Part shown: positions 29,343 to 38,357 of the stretch, piece by piece
How the letters are laid out: each line of letters begins with the position of its first letter
How positions within the stretch are numbered: position 1 is the first letter of the stretch
Assembly: GCF_011927635.1 (NCBI RefSeq)
Contig: NZ_JAATJB010000012.1
Location: 1 to 64,000 of the forward strand
Direction: 5' to 3'
Length of the DNA stretch: 64,000 nt
DNA from: Sphingomonas trueperi
GTDB lineage: Bacteria > Pseudomonadota > Alphaproteobacteria > Sphingomonadales > Sphingomonadaceae
Position numbers and translations under genes: made by a program
The notes under the pieces: generated by a model
What the model was told of the DNA's origin: nothing
Seen by the model: only the letters and a program-made list of their open reading frames with translations
Database searches by the model: none

Positions 29343-30589
29343 CGGGGCGCCTTGACGAGGGTCCAGAGAAGAAGGGCGGCGACGAGGTCGAGCAGCCCGA
29401 GGGCGATGAAGAAGGGGCCATAGCCGAGCGAGGCGACCAGTCCACCGATCAGCAGCGAGAAGATGAGGATGCTGCTGTTGGCGAAGGTGCCGGCAAGGCC
29501 CGCGACGGTGCCGAGCTCGTTGCGCGGGAACAGGTCGCTGGCCATGGTGATGACGGTGACCGAAAGGGTCTGGTGCGCGAAGCCACCGAGGCAGAGCAGC
29601 GCGACCGCCAGCCAGGCGCTCTCGACGCTGGCGACGAACACCATGCCGGTCATCAGCAGCGCGCCGAAGGTGAAGGTCCAGCGCCGCGCGTTGATCAGGC
29701 TGATGCCGCGCCGCTGGAGGAACAGCGCCAGCGCGGGTCCGAACATGCAGCCCAGGTCGGCGGCGATGAACGGCAGGAAGGCGGAGACGGCGATCTCGCC
29801 CAGGTTGAAGCCGCGCACCTTCACCAGATAGAGCGGCATCCAGAAGGTCAGCGTCCCCCAGGTTGGGTCGGCGAGGAAGCGCGGCAGGGCGATGCCCCAG
29901 AAGTTTCGCTGGGCGAGCAGGCGCAGCGGCGAGGGGCGCTCGGCGCGTTCCTGGATATGCGCTTCCTGGCCGCTGAGGATCAGGTCGCGCTCCTGCTCCG
30001 AGATGCTGGGATGGGTCTGCGGGGTGCGATAGTTGAGCAGCCACAGCAGCGCCCAGAGCAGCGCCAGCACGCCGGTGACCACGAAGGCCGCGCGCCAGTT
30101 CCACAAGGCGATCGATCCCGCGACCAAGGGTGCCGCCAGCGCCGCGCCCGCCGAGGCGCCGAGATTGTAGATGCCGCCGGCAAAGCCGCGTTCGCGCGCC
30201 GGGAACCACTCGGAGACGACCTTGAGGCCGCCGGTGTGCGAGGTGCCCTCGGCAAAGCCCAGAAGCCCACGCAGCGCGAACAGCCACTGCCAGCTGAACG
30301 CCAGGCCGTGCGCCATGCTCAGCAGGCCCCAGCCGGCGGCGAACAACGCCATGCCCGAGCGCAGGCCGACCACGTCGAGGATGTATCCCACCACCGGCTG
30401 CAGCATGATGCCGGCCTGGAAGGCCGCGGTGATGTAGGAATATTGCTGCTCGTCGATGTGGAGATCGACCATGAAGCTCGGCGCCGCGACCGCCAGCGTG
30501 CTCCGCGTCAGATAGTTGAGCATCGTGCCCAGCATGACGATGCCGATGATCCACCAGCGCAGCGCGCTCGTGCGGTGCCAGAAGGACAT
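29339..30589 (-). CDS. MFS transporter, hexuronate/oligosaccharide (ACS) type
   Basis: 416-aa 12-helix transporter of the anion:cation symporter branch (ExuT relatives). The first helix reads WWIIGIVMLGTMLNYLTRSTLAVAAP; FAEGTSHTGGLKVVSEWFPARERGFAGGIYNLGASAG is the diagnostic stretch after helix 4. The start at 30589 has GGGAGAG before it; an ATG 93 bp upstream would add a non-membrane N-terminus. It overlaps the GH43 gene, so it probably imports the xylo- or uronic-acid oligosaccharides GH43 cleaves. A LacI-type operator is upstream. Confidence 0.92.
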   Translation of the reverse strand: MSFWHRTSALRWWIIGIVMLGTMLNYLTRSTLAVAAPSFMVDLHIDEQQYSYITAAFQAGIMLQPVVGYILDVVGLRSGMALFAAGWGLLSMAHGLAFSWQWLFALRGLLGFAEGTSHTGGLKVVSEWFPARERGFAGGIYNLGASAGAALAAPLVAGSIALWNWRAAFVVTGVLALLWALLWLLNYRTPQTHPSISEQERDLILSGQEAHIQERAERPSPLRLLAQRNFWGIALPRFLADPTWGTLTFWMPLYLVKVRGFNLGEIAVSAFLPFIAADLGCMFGPALALFLQRRGISLINARRWTFTFGALLMTGMVFVASVESAWLAVALLCLGGFAHQTLSVTVITMASDLFPRNELGTVAGLAGTFANSSILIFSLLIGGLVASLGYGPFFIALGLLDLVAALLLWTLVKAPR

Positions 30590-30619
30590 GCACTCTCCCT
30601 TTTCCGCGCCAGCACGCGT

Positions 30620-30634
30620 GTTAACGTTAACGTT
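30620..30634 (-). promoter_or_regulatory. Candidate LacI-family operator of the MFS-GH43 operon
   Basis: GTTAACGTTAAC (30620-30631) is a perfect 12-bp palindrome with central CG, followed by a further GTT. It is 31 bp upstream of the MFS start. AACGTT-centred palindromes are the usual LacI/GalR-family operators before sugar-uptake operons. The regulator gene is not in this window. Confidence 0.65.
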
Positions 30635-30700
30635 GCCAGCAAAGCGCGCCGACTGCAAGAGCCCGGGCGGCTTTGCGCGCAAGCAGCGGGATGCTTCAAC

Positions 30701-30716
30701 TACGCCAATGGGCGTA
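30701..30716 (+). promoter_or_regulatory. Candidate operator in the ada promoter
   Basis: Inverted repeat TACGCC-AATG-GGCGTA, 6-bp arms, ending 10 bp before the ada ATG. A TATAGC hexamer overlaps its right end and could be a -10, giving a near-leaderless transcript. It may be the Ada autoregulatory site; this is inferred from position. Confidence 0.4.
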
Positions 30717-30726
30717 TAGCGCTTGC

Positions 30727-31770
30727 ATGACCGATATCGCTGCCATCCACGATGCCCGCTGGAACGCCTTCGCCGCGCGCGACCGGGCGCAGGACGGGCG
30801 CTTCGTCGTCGCGGTGACCACCACCGGCATCTACTGCAAACCGAGCTGCCCGGCGCGGCGACCCCGGCCGGAGAATGTCCGCTTCTTCGATGCAGGGGCG
30901 GAGGCGGCGGCGGCGGGCTTCCGCGCGTGCCTGCGCTGCAAACCGGACGAGGCGGCGCGCGATGCCACGGCGGTGGCGCGGGCCACCGCGCTGCTCGATG
31001 CGGCGGAGGAGCCGATCGGGCTCGAGGCGCTGGCAGCGGCGGTCGGCTATGCGCCGCACCATTTCAATCGGCTGTTCAAGCGCGCGACGGGCGTGACCCC
31101 CGCCGCCTATGCCCGGGGCTTGCGCGCACGCCGGGCGGCGGCGGCACTCGACGCGGAGGACAGCGTGACCCAGGCGATCTACGCCGCCGGCTATTCGGCC
31201 CCCAGCCGCTTCTATGCCGAGGCGGGCGCGCGGCTGGGCATGGTGCCGAGCGCATGGCGTGCCGGCGGGGCGGGGGTGACGATCCGCTGGACGCTTGCCG
31301 ACACCAGCCTCGGCCCGCTGCTGATCGCCGCGACGGACAAGGGCCTGTGCCGCATCGCCTTCGACGAGGATGCCGCGATGCTCGCCCGCCGCTTCCCCGC
31401 CGCGACGGTGGTGCCTGGCGACGCGGACTTCGCCGCGCTCGCGACGCACGTGGTGGCGCTGGTCGAGGACCCCAACCGCCAGCGCGACCTGCCGCTCGAC
31501 GTGCAGGGCACCGCCTTCCAGGAGGCGGTGTGGCAGGCGCTGCGCACCATCCCGCCCGGCGAGACGCGCAGCTACGCCGAACTCGCGGCGATGGCGGGAA
31601 ATCCAGCGGCGGTGCGGGCAGCGGGCACCGCGTGCGGGGCGAACCCGGTCGCGCTGGCCATTCCCTGCCACCGCGCCCAGCGCGGCGACGGCAGCATGGG
31701 CGGCTATGCCTATGGGCTGGAGCGCAAGCGGGCGCTGCGATCGCGCGAGGGCGTGCGCGAGCGGAAATAG
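30727..31770 (+). CDS. ada: Bifunctional Ada: transcriptional regulator and methylated-DNA methyltransferase
   Basis: 347-aa alkylation-damage sensor. The N-terminal Ada-Zn domain has C37-KPS-C41 and a second pair (FRACLRCK, about residues 68 and 71); C37 is the methylphosphotriester acceptor. An AraC-type helix-turn-helix follows (about 85-180: PHHFNRLFKRATGVTPAAYARGLR). The C-terminal methyltransferase has FQEAVWQALRTIPPGETRSY and the acceptor Cys in IPCHRAQRGDG (usual PCHRV; here Ala). All domains are intact. It is expected to activate itself and other alkylation-repair genes. Confidence 0.96.
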   Translation: MTDIAAIHDARWNAFAARDRAQDGRFVVAVTTTGIYCKPSCPARRPRPENVRFFDAGAEAAAAGFRACLRCKPDEAARDATAVARATALLDAAEEPIGLEALAAAVGYAPHHFNRLFKRATGVTPAAYARGLRARRAAAALDAEDSVTQAIYAAGYSAPSRFYAEAGARLGMVPSAWRAGGAGVTIRWTLADTSLGPLLIAATDKGLCRIAFDEDAAMLARRFPAATVVPGDADFAALATHVVALVEDPNRQRDLPLDVQGTAFQEAVWQALRTIPPGETRSYAELAAMAGNPAAVRAAGTACGANPVALAIPCHRAQRGDGSMGGYAYGLERKRALRSREGVRERK

Positions 31771-31816
31771 GCGGCCGTGGTCGGTTTGGTAAAGCCATCG
31801 GCCGCACCATACCCTT

Positions 31817-31912
31817 CGTCATCCCCGCGAAGGCGGGGATCCATTGGCGCTGTTGCCGCGGTTCTCTCCCCAGCGTCCTGGCAAATGGATTCCCGCCTTC
31901 GCGGGAATGGCG
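31817..31912. repeat. 96-bp inverted-repeat element, copy 2
   Basis: Left arm CGTCATCCCCGCGAAGG... , right arm ending CGGGAATGGCG, with the same GGATCCATT / AATGGATTC inner borders and the same total length as the copies at 24820 and 51969. The right arm has two changes relative to the left, still compatible with pairing. It lies between ada and the leftward protease gene. Confidence 0.85.
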
Positions 31913-31951
31913 ATCCTCTGTGAAGTCCGCGCGCGCCTGTCCGGGCCGCGC

Positions 31952-33502
31952 TTACTCCGCCCCGCCAGGCGCGCAGTGATAGACCAGCTTCTCGTTATAG
32001 GCCGGCGGCAGCGTCGCGCGCATCAGCTGCTGGAGGCTGGCGAGGCTCGCCCGCTTGGCCTGGTCGGCGGTGCACTGGGCGACCGGCACCACCGGCTTGA
32101 CGTCGCGCACCTTCTGCATGTCGGCCGCCGAGAGGAAATAGCGCGTGTCGGTGAGCGTACCGCTGTCGGGATCGAATTCGCGCACCGTCACCGTCTGCTC
32201 GTCGGCGGGGACGAGCACGCGCTGCCAGCGGCGGCCGGATTCGGCATATTGGGTGCCGCCGTCGAAGCAGCCGTCGGGCCCGACATTGAGCTGCACCGCC
32301 TGACCCGGCGAGACCGTGATGCGGCTGCGATCGGGCTGGAGCGTGCAGACCAGCGGACCCTCCGCGGCATCGGCCGGCAGCTTGGCCTCGGCACTTTGGT
32401 TGCCCTCGCCCGGCGCGGCGATGCTCGCCTCGTCGAAGCTTGGCCGCAGCACGAACAGCGCGACGGCGCCGAGCAGCAGCGCGCCGCCGCCGACCGCGGT
32501 CCACACGCCCGGGCGCTGCCGGTCGCGCGAGAGCAGCAGCCCCGCCGCCCCCAGCGCCAGCGCGCCGAACACCAGCAGCACCGCGGCGCCGGCCATGTAG
32601 GTCTCGCGCGCGGACTCGTTCGCCGCGCGGGCCTTGTCGATCGCCGCCTCGCGCGCACGCGCCGCAGCGGATTCGGCCTGGGCATTGCGGTTGGCGATGT
32701 CGGCGCGGTCCTTCTCCTCGGCCGCCTTGTCGAGCGCGTTGCGCTGCTCGACGCTGATGCACGGCGCCGCGATCGAGACGAAGGGCTGCTTGGCCTGGGT
32801 GAGGAAGGCGGTCAGCTCCGGATAGGCGATCGCGAAGGCAAAGGTCGAATCGCCTTCCTCACTGTTGGTGATCGCCGAGTTGACGCCGAGCACCCGCCCG
32901 CACGCATCGAGCAGCGGTCCGCCCGAATTGCCGCGCGCGATGTTGGCGGTGTGGAGCAGCACCGAAATGCCCTCCAGCGTCCGCGTGCCGGCAAAGCCCC
33001 CCTGCGAGCGGACCGGCGATTGCGGGGTGATGAAATCGGCGGCGGAGCGCGCCGTGGCGATGTCGACATTGCCGGGATAGCCAAGCGCGAACAGCGTCTC
33101 GCCATCGGTCACTGCCGCGCTGGACAGCGCCAGCGTCGGCAACTTGGCGCCGCTGAACTCGATCAGCGCCAGGTCGCGCTTGGTGTCGATCGCAATCAGC
33201 TTGCCCTGGAACGACTTGCTGCCCTCGGACGGCACCACCCCGATGACGACGTTGCCGGGATAGCGCGAGGCGAGCTCGACGACATGCGCGTTGGTGACGA
33301 TGCGGTTCGGCGCCACCGCGAAGCCGCTGCCATGGCCGAAGCCGACCACCTCGTCATCGGCGACCGCGATGGTGACGATCCGCACCACCCCGCGCCCCGC
33401 TGCGGAAATGTCGTCGGCACGCGCCGGCACACTCCAGGCGAGCAGCATCGCCACCAGCATGATCACCTGCCGCATGCGCGGAAACACCCCGGTTCTAGCC
33501 AT
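31952..33502 (-). CDS. Membrane-anchored trypsin-like serine protease
   Basis: 516-aa protein. A signal peptide or anchor (about residues 10-29, VIMLVAMLLAWSVPARA) precedes an S1-fold domain (32-245) with H73 (TNAHVV), D110 (TKRDLALIEF) and S193 (ARGNSGGPLL). A coiled-coil rich in Ala/Glu/Arg (about 260-310) follows, then two transmembrane helices (about 313-335 and 347-365) and a C-terminal domain of about 150 residues with two paired Cys. There is no PDZ domain, unlike DegP. Substrate and partner unknown. It follows the HExxH/TPR gene by 56 bp in the same direction. The start could also be 27 bp further in. Confidence 0.87.
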   Translation of the reverse strand: MARTGVFPRMRQVIMLVAMLLAWSVPARADDISAAGRGVVRIVTIAVADDEVVGFGHGSGFAVAPNRIVTNAHVVELASRYPGNVVIGVVPSEGSKSFQGKLIAIDTKRDLALIEFSGAKLPTLALSSAAVTDGETLFALGYPGNVDIATARSAADFITPQSPVRSQGGFAGTRTLEGISVLLHTANIARGNSGGPLLDACGRVLGVNSAITNSEEGDSTFAFAIAYPELTAFLTQAKQPFVSIAAPCISVEQRNALDKAAEEKDRADIANRNAQAESAAARAREAAIDKARAANESARETYMAGAAVLLVFGALALGAAGLLLSRDRQRPGVWTAVGGGALLLGAVALFVLRPSFDEASIAAPGEGNQSAEAKLPADAAEGPLVCTLQPDRSRITVSPGQAVQLNVGPDGCFDGGTQYAESGRRWQRVLVPADEQTVTVREFDPDSGTLTDTRYFLSAADMQKVRDVKPVVPVAQCTADQAKRASLASLQQLMRATLPPAYNEKLVYHCAPGGAE

Positions 33503-33558
33503 GGTCCGCGCTTTCGGCGAAAAGTGCCGCGGGTTCAAGCGGCGCCGCGCCAACGCCG

Positions 33559-35076
33559 CTACTTCGCACCGGCAGGCGCCGATGCAGCGTCGACACCCGC
33601 CTTGATCCGCGCGTCGATCGTGTCGATCATCTTGGAGGCAGCCGCACCGATGCCGGAGGCATGCGGATCATAGGTAAGCACCAGCAGCATCGCGCGCGCC
33701 TCGGCCAGCTTCTTCTCTCCGATCAGCATACCGGCGACCTGCATCCGCAAGCCCCGATCCTGCGGCGCCAGGGCATAGGCGTGCATCAGGCCGTCGCGCG
33801 CGATCTGGGGCGGCCATTGCCGGCGATCGGCATAGCTGCGGAAGAACAGGATCAGCGGGCGCGGATCCTCGGTATCGAGCCGGTTGGCGCGGCCGATCGT
33901 GCGGCGGATCTCGGTCCAGGTTTCGGGCTTCTCGTCCTTCGCGGCCTCGGCGATCGCCATCTGCGCCATCGCGCGGTAGCACTGCGCCTCGACCAGCTTC
34001 GGGTCTGCGGCGATGGCGCGATCGGCGGCGGCGAGCGCGGCGGCATAGTCGCCTGCGTCATAGGCAGCCTCGGCCAGCGCGCGCTGGACCGCGGGATCGT
34101 CGGGGAAGCGCGTCGCGATCTTCTTCGCCTCCGCATAGACGCCCGGCGCGGTCTTTTTGTCCACACCCGCATCGGATCGGATCCGCACCGGCAGGATAGC
34201 GGCTTCGCCCGGCCGCAGCAGTCGGAGCGTCACGGCCGGGACGGCGAGGTTTTCCGCGCGGATGCGGAAGCCGGTGATCTTGGGCTGCTGGAGGAAGCGC
34301 TCCAGTTCCTTGTTCAGCGCGCCGAGATCGCCGAACGCGGCCGCCGCCGCTTCGGGCGATTTCCGTTCCTTGGTGATCGCGTCGAGATAGGCACTCAGCT
34401 GGCCTTTGCGGCTCGGCGCGAAGGTCAGGTAATGGACCAGCGCCCAGCCGCGCCCGTAGAGCGCGTCGCGCTGGTCCGCGCGCAGCTTGCCCGCCGCGCC
34501 GGCGAGGATCTGCTGGATCGGCAGCGGATTGCCGGTCAGCAAGCCATGGGCGCGATAGAGCGGAGCCCCGCCGAACTGCAGGTTGCCCTCGCGATCGAAG
34601 CTGGCGGTGGCGTGAAACTCGGCCCAGCCTTCGGACACCCAGGACGGGAAGGCCGCATCCGGCCAGGTGGTGGCCATGAAATGATGGGCATATTCATGCT
34701 GCAGCACCTGCTGCGAACCGAGCGCGAGCGGCCCGTCGCCGAAAAGATCGTCCGGCACGAATGCCACCGAGGCCCCGGCGCGCGGAATGTAGAAGCCGGC
34801 GACATTGGCGCTGCCGGCAAGGGCGGCGACGCGGTCCTCGCTGCTGACGAAATAGACCGCCACCCGCCCGGCCTTGCCCAGCGAGGATTCCGGGATGCCG
34901 CGCGACAGGCGCAGTGCCTTGTCGAACTTCTCCAGCCGTTCGGCATTGCGGCGCAGCGTCGCTTCGGACGCGTTGGCATAAACGATGAAATGCGCCGTTT
35001 CGGCCACCCGCCAGTCCGCACAGGCCGGTCCTGCGACGAGGCTCGCCAGAAGCGCCAGCAACGTCAACCACTTCAT
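33559..35076 (-). CDS. Secreted HExxH protein with TPR repeats
   Basis: 505-aa exported protein. The signal peptide (MKWLTLLALLASLVAGPACA) is followed by a peptidase-MA-like domain with HEYAHH (zinc-binding HExxH, about residue 127) and WVSEGWAEFHA, where the Glu of the third helix would complete the site. The second half (about 320-420) contains TPR-like repeats (PAVQRALAEAAYDAGDYAAALAAADRAIAADP). It resembles DUF1570-type gluzincin-like proteins. It shares a strand and short spacing with the trypsin-like protease gene and priA. Substrate unknown. Confidence 0.85.
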   Translation of the reverse strand: MKWLTLLALLASLVAGPACADWRVAETAHFIVYANASEATLRRNAERLEKFDKALRLSRGIPESSLGKAGRVAVYFVSSEDRVAALAGSANVAGFYIPRAGASVAFVPDDLFGDGPLALGSQQVLQHEYAHHFMATTWPDAAFPSWVSEGWAEFHATASFDREGNLQFGGAPLYRAHGLLTGNPLPIQQILAGAAGKLRADQRDALYGRGWALVHYLTFAPSRKGQLSAYLDAITKERKSPEAAAAAFGDLGALNKELERFLQQPKITGFRIRAENLAVPAVTLRLLRPGEAAILPVRIRSDAGVDKKTAPGVYAEAKKIATRFPDDPAVQRALAEAAYDAGDYAAALAAADRAIAADPKLVEAQCYRAMAQMAIAEAAKDEKPETWTEIRRTIGRANRLDTEDPRPLILFFRSYADRRQWPPQIARDGLMHAYALAPQDRGLRMQVAGMLIGEKKLAEARAMLLVLTYDPHASGIGAAASKMIDTIDARIKAGVDAASAPAGAK

Positions 35077-35148
35077 GCGCAATCCCCGCCGTCCCCCCGC
35101 CGCTACGATATCGCGTGTGCAGGTGATGGCAAATTCGAATCGGCGGGG

Positions 35149-37314
35149 TCAGACGAAGCTGTAGGGGTCCACGTCCACCGCCACCCGCACGCGCGGGCTC
35201 CAGCTCAGCCCGCCCAGCCAGTCGCGGATCACGTCCTGCACGTCGAAGCTGCGCTTGGCGTGGACGAGCAGGCGGAAGCGATGCCGCCCGCGCAGCATCG
35301 CCAGCGGGGCAGGCGCGGGGCCGTAGACGTGCATCTCGGCAAGCTCGGGCGCCGATCGGCCGATCATCCGCGCGGTTTCCTCCGCCGCGGCCTTGTCCTC
35401 CGAGGAGACGATGATCGCCGCATAGCGGCCGAAGGGCGGTGCATCGGCCTCGCGCCGCGCCTCGGTCTCGGCGGCGTAGAAGGCCTCGGCATCGCCCGAG
35501 ACCAGCGCCTGCATCACCTGCGCCTCGGGGGCGTGCGTCTGGATAAACACCGTGCCCGGCTTCTCGCCGCGCCCGGCACGGCCGGAGACCTGCATGATCT
35601 GCTGGAAGGTGCGTTCCGACGCGCGCAGGTCGCCGCCGTCGAGCCCGAGATCGGCATCCACGACGCCGACCAGCGTGAGGTTGGGGAAGTGATAGCCCTT
35701 GGTGACCAGCTGGGTGCCGACGACGATGTCGATCGCGCCATGCTCCATCCGCGACACGAACTCGGCGGCCTTGGCGGGGGACCAGAGCGTGTCCGAGGTG
35801 ACGATGGCGGTGCGCGCCTCGGGCCACAGCGCCGCGACCTCGTCGGCGATCCGCTCGACGCCGGGGCCGCAGGCGACCAACGTGTCGTCGGACTTGCACT
35901 CGGGGCACATGCTCGGCGTTGGCATGGTGTGGCCGCAATGGTGGCAGGAGAGGCGGTGGAGCAGCCGGTGCTCGACCATCCACGCCGTGCAGTTCGGGCA
36001 CTGGAAGCGGTGGCCGCAATGGCGGCAGAGCGTCAGCGGCGCATAGCCGCGCCGGTTGAGGAACAGGAGCGACTGTTCGCCGCGCTTCAGCGTCTCGTCG
36101 ATCGCCGCGACTAGCCGGGGGGCGAGCCAGCGGCCGCGTTCCGGTGGCTCGCGGATCAGGTCGATCGCCTCGATCCTGGGCAGCTCGGCGGCGCCGTAGC
36201 GACCGGGCAGCTTCAATTCGGCATAGCGGCCGACCTCGACCTGGTGCCTGGTCTCGATCGCCGGGGTGGCGGAAGCGAGGACGACCGGGCAGCGCTCGAA
36301 CATGCCGCGCATCACCGCCACGTCGCGGGCATGGTAATGCACGCCCTCTTCCTGCTTGAAGCTGGTCTCGTGCGCCTCGTCGACCACGATCAGGCCGAGC
36401 TTGGGATAGGGCAGGAACAAGGCCGAGCGCGCGCCTACCGTCACCAGCGCCTCGCCCCCGGCGATCGCGCGCCAGGCGCGACGGCGCTCGGAACTGCGCA
36501 GGCCGGAGTGCCAGGCGACCGGCTCGCAGCCGAAGCGGCGGGCGAAGCGGGTGAGGAAGGGTTCGGTCAGCGCGATTTCGGGGAGCAGCACGAGGGTCTG
36601 CTTGCCGGCCGCGATCGCCTCGGCGACCGCCTCGAAATAGACTTCGGTCTTGCCCGATCCGGTGACGCCGTCGAGCAGGAACGGCTGGAAGGCGGCGGTC
36701 TCCACCGCGGTGCGCAGGCCGCCCGCCACCGCCGCCTGGGCGGGGTTCAGCTCGGGGGGCGCGAAGGCCGGGTCGGGGAGCGGGTAGGGCGCCTGGGTGT
36801 CGACCGTCACCGCCTCGATCGCGCCGGTCTTCACCAGCCCGCGGATCACCGCGTCGGACACCTCGGCGATCGCGGCGAGTTCGCGGACCAGCCCCTGGCG
36901 CTCGCCGATCCGCTCCAGCGCCTGGGCGCGCTGCGGGGTCAGGCGATCGGGAACCTGGCCGGTCGCGCGATATTCGGTGATCGTCGGCGCCGCCTCGAAC
37001 GCGGCCGAGGTGCGCAGGGTCATCGCCAGCACCGAGGAGGGCGGGGCGAGATAGTAATCCGCGGTCCACTCGATCAGCCGCCGGACGGGGGCGGGGATCG
37101 GGGGGGCGTCGGCGACGGCGAGAATGGCGCGCAGCCGGTTATCGCCAATCTCCTCGGTGGGCAGGCGTTCGGGCTCCCAGACGACGCCGGCGAACTGGCG
37201 CGGGCCGATCGGCACGATGACGATGCTGCCGGGCTCGACCGCCATGCCGTGCGGCACGCGATAGTCGAGCGGCCCCAGAGCCGGATGGAGGACGAGAATG
37301 CGCGCGCGGGACAT
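35149..37314 (-). CDS. priA: Primosomal protein N' (PriA helicase)
   Basis: 721-aa replication-restart helicase. The 3'-end-binding N-terminus (LHPALGPLDYRVPHGM) and a winged-helix part precede the helicase core: Walker A DGVTGSGKTEVY, DEAH (VVDEAHETSFKQEE), SATPAIET, LFLNRRGYAP. The zinc sites are CRHCG, CPNC, CHHCG and CPEC (eight Cys). Motif V/VI are GTQLVTKGYHFPNL and QVSGRAGRG. It unwinds forks to reload DnaB after replication collapse. In this region it is followed on the other strand by transaldolase and xerC, a common sphingomonad neighbourhood. Confidence 0.97.
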   Translation of the reverse strand: MSRARILVLHPALGPLDYRVPHGMAVEPGSIVIVPIGPRQFAGVVWEPERLPTEEIGDNRLRAILAVADAPPIPAPVRRLIEWTADYYLAPPSSVLAMTLRTSAAFEAAPTITEYRATGQVPDRLTPQRAQALERIGERQGLVRELAAIAEVSDAVIRGLVKTGAIEAVTVDTQAPYPLPDPAFAPPELNPAQAAVAGGLRTAVETAAFQPFLLDGVTGSGKTEVYFEAVAEAIAAGKQTLVLLPEIALTEPFLTRFARRFGCEPVAWHSGLRSSERRRAWRAIAGGEALVTVGARSALFLPYPKLGLIVVDEAHETSFKQEEGVHYHARDVAVMRGMFERCPVVLASATPAIETRHQVEVGRYAELKLPGRYGAAELPRIEAIDLIREPPERGRWLAPRLVAAIDETLKRGEQSLLFLNRRGYAPLTLCRHCGHRFQCPNCTAWMVEHRLLHRLSCHHCGHTMPTPSMCPECKSDDTLVACGPGVERIADEVAALWPEARTAIVTSDTLWSPAKAAEFVSRMEHGAIDIVVGTQLVTKGYHFPNLTLVGVVDADLGLDGGDLRASERTFQQIMQVSGRAGRGEKPGTVFIQTHAPEAQVMQALVSGDAEAFYAAETEARREADAPPFGRYAAIIVSSEDKAAAEETARMIGRSAPELAEMHVYGPAPAPLAMLRGRHRFRLLVHAKRSFDVQDVIRDWLGGLSWSPRVRVAVDVDPYSFV

Positions 37315-37391
37315 GATCGGCCCCTCATATGGGCATTTTCGGCGGAACGGGAATCCCGTATCGCCGGTTGGTCGCGTGAGGAGACCTGCCG

Positions 37392-37844
37392 ATGCTGTTG
37401 CTCGCCCTGCTGCTCGCCCAGACCGTGCCCGCCCAGGCGACCACCGCGTGCAAGGCGCCCGACGCCAGCCTGCCGGTCGCGCTCGCGGGTTGGAGCACGC
37501 CCGGCGACGAACTGGTGACGGACAAGGCGGTGTTGCTGGCGACGGTCGACGCGTCGACGCTCAAGGGCCTGCCCAAGAGCGCCAAGCCTGGGCGCGCGAC
37601 GATGATCGAGTTCCGCATCGCCAAGGCGGGCACCTATGGCATTGCGCTCGACCAACCGGGCTGGATCGACGTGCTGCCCGGCGCCGCGGGCGGCGCGCCG
37701 CTCACCTCGGTGGCGCATGGGCACGGGCCCGATTGCTCGACGATCCGCAAGATCGTGCGGTTCGAACTGGCGCCGGGAACGTACCGCGCGTTCGCCAGCG
37801 GTCTTGCCCAGCCCAAGGCCAAGCTGATGCTGGTGCCGAATTGA
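37392..37844 (+). CDS. Secreted hypothetical protein, tandem paralog A
   Basis: 150-aa exported protein: a short signal peptide (MLLLALLLAQTVPAQA) and a mature domain with a Cys near each end. The core pattern AGTYGIALDQPGWIDVL ... CSTIRKIVRFELAPGTYRAF ... KLMLVPN is shared with the next gene downstream. The pattern suggests a small all-beta domain ending in a G-T-Y-R strand, as in pre-peptidase-like sandwich domains; this is inference. Divergent from priA. Function unknown. Confidence 0.7.
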   Translation: MLLLALLLAQTVPAQATTACKAPDASLPVALAGWSTPGDELVTDKAVLLATVDASTLKGLPKSAKPGRATMIEFRIAKAGTYGIALDQPGWIDVLPGAAGGAPLTSVAHGHGPDCSTIRKIVRFELAPGTYRAFASGLAQPKAKLMLVPN

Positions 37845-37907
37845 ATCGGCTTGTTCTGTGGCTGGAACGAATATAGAACGGCGACTCGCTGAACAGGGGA
37901 GTCGGCG

Positions 37908-38324
37908 ATGCTGATACTGATAGCTGGACTGGCCATGACGGTGCCGCAATGCGCCGAGCTTCCGCGATCCCTGTCGGGCTGGGAACGCAGCGCCGATGGG
38001 CTCGATACCCGCCACGCCACGACGATCCTTGCGAAGAACGGCGTGGCGGAAACGCAGGTGACGATCCGCAAGGCCGGCACCTTCGGCATCGCGGCGGATC
38101 AACCGGCCTGGATCGACGTGGCCAGGGGAACCGGCCGCCCCTTGCGCATGGCCGCCCGCGCGCCGGGTGTCACATGCGCGAAGATCGCAAAGATCGTCTA
38201 TTACCGCCTCGAACCCGGCACCTACCGCGTCTCCATCGGCAAGCTGCAGAAGCCGCAGGTGAAGCTGATGCTGGTCTACGGCAACCCGTCGCAGGGGTTT
38301 GCCCGGCGCGGCCGCGTCGGCTAG
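37908..38324 (+). CDS. Secreted hypothetical protein, tandem paralog B
   Basis: 138-aa relative of the preceding gene: AGTFGIAADQPAWIDVA, CAKIAKIVYYRLEPGTYRVS and KLMLVYGN occupy the same positions as in paralog A. The signal peptide is short (MLILIAGLAMTVPQCA). A Gly/Arg-rich tail is added at the C-terminus (NPSQGFARRGRVG). Spacing to paralog A is 63 bp and to the transaldolase gene 33 bp, so all three may be co-transcribed. Likely a recent duplication that has diverged strongly outside the motif core. Confidence 0.72.
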   Translation: MLILIAGLAMTVPQCAELPRSLSGWERSADGLDTRHATTILAKNGVAETQVTIRKAGTFGIAADQPAWIDVARGTGRPLRMAARAPGVTCAKIAKIVYYRLEPGTYRVSIGKLQKPQVKLMLVYGNPSQGFARRGRVG

Positions 38325-38357
38325 GCGGGCGGCGACACTCCAGTGGAAGGTTCTGCC

